DNA of 64,000 bases from UBA3006 sp031401235 (lineage in GTDB: Bacteria > Actinomycetota > Acidimicrobiia > Acidimicrobiales > Ilumatobacteraceae): the NCBI GenBank assembly GCA_031401235.1, contig JANNRJ010000030.1, positions 1 to 64,000 of the forward strand. Reading direction: 5' to 3'. Within the stretch, counting starts at the first letter, position 1. The number at the start of each line of letters is the position of its first letter. The notes beneath the pieces were generated by a model. It was not told the origin of the DNA and searched no databases. It worked only from the letters and a program-made list of their open reading frames with translations. The translations under genes and the position numbers were made by a program. Shown here piece after piece: positions 60,476-64,000 of this stretch.

Positions 60476-62206
60476 TTACTTCTTCATGCTCCCAGAATTC
60501 AATGCATGACGTAAGAACATCAGTGGGTGCGGTTGAATTCTGGAAAATTGATTGCAAAACATAAGTCGTGCTGACTGTACGGTATCGCTAGCCCACCACG
60601 ACTCAATATCATCCCAATGTTTAGTGAGATGATCAACGAATGATTGATCGTTGCCGTGAAAGATTCCAGCTTCCTCTAACCGTTGAAAGTAGGGAAGCGC
60701 TTCAGGTCGAAGTTGAACATAACTATCGTTCCAAGTGATAAGTGTCGGAATGTTGAGGTTGAGTGTCTCTAAGTATGTGGCTCCGTTGGACGTGCTGACG
60801 ACTACACGAGATTTGCGAATGAGATTTTTTAATCTGCTTCGTCCATCGTCAACTGGAATCTGCGGAGCGTGTATTTGCCACCATTCAAATTGTGATGAGC
60901 CAGTCTCATCATGCGCATGGTGCAGGCGGATTATGATGTCCTCTCTTATTTTCGTCGAGAGGCCGTTTATACAGCCAATCAAGTAATCGAGATAACCAAC
61001 GTTTTCGGAGATCTCATGAAATAGTGATCGGGGATGTTTCCACATCTGGTCAGACACGATCAGCAAGTGCTTTGCTTTTGAAGTTGGCCGATAACTTCGG
61101 CCAACCGTTTTTAAACAGGGGCCAGGCAACTGTTTTTCTGTGTACTTCCAACCCCATGTGAGATGAGTATCAGATACTTGCTCCTCATGAATTTCTGCGT
61201 CCGACCGGAACCGCGAGGAACCGTAGTAACCGCCGTGCTGACCGATGAAGTATGACGATCCATTCTCGGTTGCCTGTGCAACCCACGTGTTGAAAACGTC
61301 GTCGTAAAAGTGTCGATTCGCGGTAAAAACCGCACTTGGGGATATTGGCAATTTGAGCTTGGCGCCATACTCGACTAGCAGTCGGTATCCCTCAACGTAG
61401 ACAGACGGTAATTGGTCAATGACTAGGTTTCGACTGATTTGATGTAGCTGGTTGACAGCGGGATTTTCAAACATCATTGTTTTTCGCACGGCGGGCTCGT
61501 TCGATATAAGCGGTGCATCGATTCGGGGAATTTTCAGTCGTGGCGATCCTACGAGAAACCTAAGGGATATTTCTGATCTTCTAGGGAGATAGGAATCGAC
61601 AATGACAACTCGTCGACTTGCTGTTTTAGTATTCCTTGAAATTTGCTGAACTGAAGACACCGAGGTCGGTTGCTTGCTTTGGTGGAATGCATCTCGCCCG
61701 ATTGAGTTGGGAGCGGTATCGAGGGAATTCCAAATCATCGAATAGATGTGTTGACTCCATGTATCAGTTGTAATGCATTTTCGGTATTCAGAAAAATTAC
61801 GTGGGTGAACGTTTCCAAGATTGTTGTCGATCGTCAAGGCTGAGCCGTCAGTGTCAAAAACCGAACGGGCCGAAGTCAGGTGTACCCATCGAAACATGAG
61901 AGCGTTACAAAACGACTTCAACCAAGGTCCAATAATAATATTCCAATAGCGATCGGCGTGTGAACTGTGGTGGATATTGTTTAGTGCACCTGAAAAGTCA
62001 ATTAACAAGAGTTTGCAAAGTTCTTGTGTGGCTTGGAAATGCTCCGCCAACGATTCATTAATTGTCGACCTGTCAACGACGGAATAATCCAATTCTGACC
62101 ATATGTGACGTCGGCTTTCGTCCATGCACCACTTGCCAAGAAAAAGAATAGGTCGATCAAACACCCACGTTGATTCGTCTGCAGTGGTGATTAGGTATCT
62201 ACTCAA
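60476..62206 (-). CDS. LIC12162-like transferase of surface polysaccharide loci
   Basis: This 576-residue protein begins YLITTADESTWVFDRPILFLGKWC, similar to my memory of the LIC12162 family (TIGR04331). The C-terminal half (VVVSTSNGATYLETLNLNIPTLITWNDSYVQLRPEALPYFQRLEEAGIF) resembles a GT-B-like transferase domain with a CMP- or nucleotide-sugar-binding pattern. Such proteins occur in polysaccharide loci with nonulosonic acid genes. The exact reaction is unknown. It overlaps the PseI gene by 8 nt. Confidence 0.65.
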   Translation of the reverse strand: MSRYLITTADESTWVFDRPILFLGKWCMDESRRHIWSELDYSVVDRSTINESLAEHFQATQELCKLLLIDFSGALNNIHHSSHADRYWNIIIGPWLKSFCNALMFRWVHLTSARSVFDTDGSALTIDNNLGNVHPRNFSEYRKCITTDTWSQHIYSMIWNSLDTAPNSIGRDAFHQSKQPTSVSSVQQISRNTKTASRRVVIVDSYLPRRSEISLRFLVGSPRLKIPRIDAPLISNEPAVRKTMMFENPAVNQLHQISRNLVIDQLPSVYVEGYRLLVEYGAKLKLPISPSAVFTANRHFYDDVFNTWVAQATENGSSYFIGQHGGYYGSSRFRSDAEIHEEQVSDTHLTWGWKYTEKQLPGPCLKTVGRSYRPTSKAKHLLIVSDQMWKHPRSLFHEISENVGYLDYLIGCINGLSTKIREDIIIRLHHAHDETGSSQFEWWQIHAPQIPVDDGRSRLKNLIRKSRVVVSTSNGATYLETLNLNIPTLITWNDSYVQLRPEALPYFQRLEEAGIFHGNDQSFVDHLTKHWDDIESWWASDTVQSARLMFCNQFSRIQPHPLMFLRHALNSGSMKK

Positions 62207-63245
62207 TTAAATCCCATGCTAGAGGGGTTCCACGACTCACATTCTTCGTAAAGCGGCGACCGAGCACATCGTCGAAATGTTTAGGCGGTAATCCGAGTCC
62301 CGGCCGAATTCGTCGTACATTCACATTTGAAATGACTTCACCCATCATCACATCTTCGATAACGTAAATAGAGCGACGGTGAATTAGAGAATTCATTTCC
62401 GCGTCAGTTGGTCCGTGGGATATCGATCCAATGGATTGCCAGACCCGTTTACTCTCGACAATCAGTTGACGCAGTTCTGTCGGTTCAATCGAAAATGCGC
62501 TGTCCACACCACCATCTGCTCGCCGCAATGTGAAGTGTTTTTCTATAACTGTTGCACCAAGCGCGACCGCACCGAGTGCGACACCAATTCCCAAAGTGTG
62601 ATCGGAGATCCCCACCTGGCACCCAAAACGTTTTTGGAGATCTGGAATCGTGGCGACATTTGTATTTAAAGGAGATGCTGGGTACGTACTAGTGCACTTC
62701 AGCAAAATGAGGTCATTACAACCGGCTTCGCGCGCAGTTGCAACCATTTCTTCGAGCTCGTCAAGAGTTGCCATCCCAGTTGAAATGATTAGAGGTTTTC
62801 CAGTTGATGCTACGTACTTGATGAGAGGAAGATCAGTATTTTCAAATGAGGCGATTTTGTACATTGGAACCTTGAGTTCTTCGAGGTAATCGACAGCAGA
62901 TTCATCGAACGGCGTACTGAAACCAATCAATCCGTGTTGGGCAGCCCGATCGAAAATTGGTTCATGCCATTCCCACGGCGTATGGGCCGTCTTATAGAGG
63001 TCAAAGAGAGCCTGACCAGTCCACAGACTTTGGGGGTCGCGTATTAAAAACTCGTTGTCAGACAGGTCAATAGTCATTGTTTCTGCCGTGTATGTTTGGA
63101 TTTTTAGTGCGTGAGCCCCGGCAGACGCAGCCTCGTCAACGATCTCAAGAGCGCGAGATAGTGACTGATTATGGTTTCCCGACATTTCCGCAATGACGAA
63201 TGGTTCGTATTCGGATCCAATATTACATTCTTGAACATTGATCAT
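62199..63245 (-). CDS. Nonulosonic acid synthase, PseI/NeuB family
   Basis: This 348-residue synthase condenses a six-carbon sugar with phosphoenolpyruvate to form a nine-carbon 2-keto acid. N-terminal TIM-barrel motifs include VIAEMSGNHNQSLSRALEIV and the PseI-like DLYKTAHTPWEWHEPIFD; STPFDESAVDYLE and VGISDHTLGIG follow. The C-terminal antifreeze-like SAF domain has HRRSIYVIEDVMMGEVI. The first half looks closer to pseudaminic acid synthase (PseI) than to sialic acid synthase. No PseB, PseC, PseH or PseG gene is in the window, so they may lie beyond its end. GAGAGG precedes the ATG. Confidence 0.9.
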   Translation of the reverse strand: MINVQECNIGSEYEPFVIAEMSGNHNQSLSRALEIVDEAASAGAHALKIQTYTAETMTIDLSDNEFLIRDPQSLWTGQALFDLYKTAHTPWEWHEPIFDRAAQHGLIGFSTPFDESAVDYLEELKVPMYKIASFENTDLPLIKYVASTGKPLIISTGMATLDELEEMVATAREAGCNDLILLKCTSTYPASPLNTNVATIPDLQKRFGCQVGISDHTLGIGVALGAVALGATVIEKHFTLRRADGGVDSAFSIEPTELRQLIVESKRVWQSIGSISHGPTDAEMNSLIHRRSIYVIEDVMMGEVISNVNVRRIRPGLGLPPKHFDDVLGRRFTKNVSRGTPLAWDLIE

Positions 63246-63384
63246 CGTATTGTTGCCTCTCGCTCCGTTCGCAGCCCAGACCGTACATTGAATTCTATGG
63301 TCAATTTTCTATGGCTGTGATCGCCATCCTGACCAACAGATTAAATTGGGCGAACACTGAGGATCTAAGTCAGGTTTTACACGA

Positions 63385-64000
63385 TCAGACGCACGGGGAG
63401 ATGACAACTTTGGCGGTTACGGAATCACCGGCAAGTTGGGCATCGGTGAACTGATATCTAATTCCGTTCTCTTCGATAAAGGCGTGCGGATATCCTGGAG
63501 CGTCCAGCATGCGAATGTGATTGTAAATATCTGCAGACGTGTCAACGTCCGATTGGCGGCTCCCCAGATTACTCTGATCGGGTGTACGCCGTTTGAAGAA
63601 GGTAGGAACGCCATCTTGCGGCACAGGAGTCATATTTTTAGCCACAACTTCGGCGATCATTTCCTCAATCAAATCTGATGCACGATCATAGATTTCCCAA
63701 GCTGCGCCACTCAGCGATAATTCGCGTTGCAAATAGATTGGCCCAGCATCTATTCCTTTGACACACTTGAACGCCGTCAACTTCGTTTCTGTATGCCCTC
63801 GCACAATTAAATTTTGCAGTGGTGATCCACCACGCCCATACGGTAGGTCAGTCATGTGAAACATCACACACTCATAATGTTCATAGATTTCTGCGGGAAT
63901 TATGTGTGACCAGTGGGGAAAAAAAATATAACGCGGGTCGCGCTTTTCTCCCGCCGGATAGTGGTTTCCGGTGCCACGGTAGTAATGCCACAGCATTAAA
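63385..64000 (-). CDS. Formyltransferase-like enzyme, 5' end outside window
   Basis: The minus-strand frame runs open past the window edge (the codon before the ATG at 63996 is not a stop), so the N-terminus is missing. The central motif RYIFFPHWSHIIPAEIYEHYECVMFHMTDLPYGRGGSPLQNLIVRG is a formyltransferase core (His, Asp in HMTDLPYGRGGSP) as in methionyl-tRNA formyltransferase and N-formyl sugar enzymes. Given PseI as its neighbour it is probably a sugar N-formyl or N-acyl transferase for a CMP-nonulosonate. About 139 bp before the PseI gene holds no clear feature. Confidence 0.82.
   Translation of the reverse strand, partial: LMLWHYYRGTGNHYPAGEKRDPRYIFFPHWSHIIPAEIYEHYECVMFHMTDLPYGRGGSPLQNLIVRGHTETKLTAFKCVKGIDAGPIYLQRELSLSGAAWEIYDRASDLIEEMIAEVVAKNMTPVPQDGVPTFFKRRTPDQSNLGSRQSDVDTSADIYNHIRMLDAPGYPHAFIEENGIRYQFTDAQLAGDSVTAKVVISPCV

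Noticed and set aside
42230..64000. Polysaccharide cluster as a genomic island
   Set aside because: It looks AT-richer, and such loci are often transferred, but I see no integrase, tRNA junction, insertion sequence or attachment repeat at its visible edge.

Overview
The window looks like a chromosomal segment of an actinobacterium with moderate GC content, most likely of the Acidimicrobiia (Ilumatobacter-like, possibly a freshwater lineage). Supporting markers are a WhiB7-type protein, a clpS-DUF2017 pair, a Ddn-type deazaflavin (F420) nitroreductase homologue, a Tad pilus locus ending in a BTAD protein, and an actinobacterial-style caa3 oxidase locus. The taxonomic call is inference from gene content. 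Codon use and GC were judged by eye only.

Region 1 (1-3426): a partial PadR-like regulator faces a translationally coupled modABC molybdate transporter and a tesB-type thioesterase. A short palindrome lies between the divergent genes. Region 2 (3430-4830): three tRNA genes (Glu, Asp, Phe), then DUF2017 and clpS, all on the minus strand.

Region 3 (4824-15763): cytochrome oxidase. ctaB leads a long plus-strand run that ends with coxB, coxA (with a fused subunit IV domain), coxC, coxD and ctaG. Between ctaB and coxB sit three genes for a second, degenerate set of oxidase-like subunits. One is a subunit I homologue in which nearly all heme and CuB ligands are replaced, one is a subunit III homologue without its usual His residues, and one is a membrane protein with a subunit-IV-like helix pair and a large exported domain. 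An ABC-2 exporter pair follows on the minus strand. This degenerate oxidase module is the most novel-looking feature of the window.

Region 4 (15789-29166): housekeeping and accessory metabolism: serS, pdxH, a poly-gamma-glutamate hydrolase-like gene with ccdA and tlpA, whiB7, acyl-ACP thioesterase, MBL hydrolase, orn, dut, a CaiB-type CoA transferase, an M20 amidohydrolase, a NUDIX gene, a thiamine-binding protein with an HTH partner, coaA and map. The whiB7 leader contains a small ORF, an intrinsic terminator and a competing antiterminator, matching the ribosome-dependent attenuation known for whiB7 elsewhere.

Region 5 (29235-33936): a methyltransferase-GT2 fusion, a second methyltransferase, a polytopic membrane protein and a carotenoid oxygenase. 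Region 6 (34109-41285): a compact Tad/Flp pilus operon (SAF/CpaB, CpaF, TadB, TadC, a pilin-like peptide, two TadE-like and one TadG-like protein), ending in a membrane-anchored BTAD protein. Two small enzymes follow.

Region 7 (42230-64000): a minus-strand surface-polysaccharide cluster of 22 genes that runs off the window and looks AT-richer than the rest. From 5' to 3' it holds a formyltransferase, a PseI/NeuB-type synthase, a LIC12162-type transferase, a 2-hydroxyacid dehydrogenase, a CMP-sugar-type cytidylyltransferase, a Gfo/Idh oxidoreductase, an SDR, a dehydroquinate synthase homologue, a TIGR04326-like protein and a 6-phosphogluconolactonase. Then come the CDP-glucose branch (rfbF, rfbG, RmlC-like, epimerase), glycosyltransferases, a DegT-like enzyme, a FemAB-like protein, a polysaccharide deacetylase, a Wzy-like membrane protein and a WecA/WbpL-type initiating transferase. 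Together they suggest a complex surface glycan containing a CDP-derived sugar and an acidic nonulosonate-like or otherwise unusual CMP-activated sugar.
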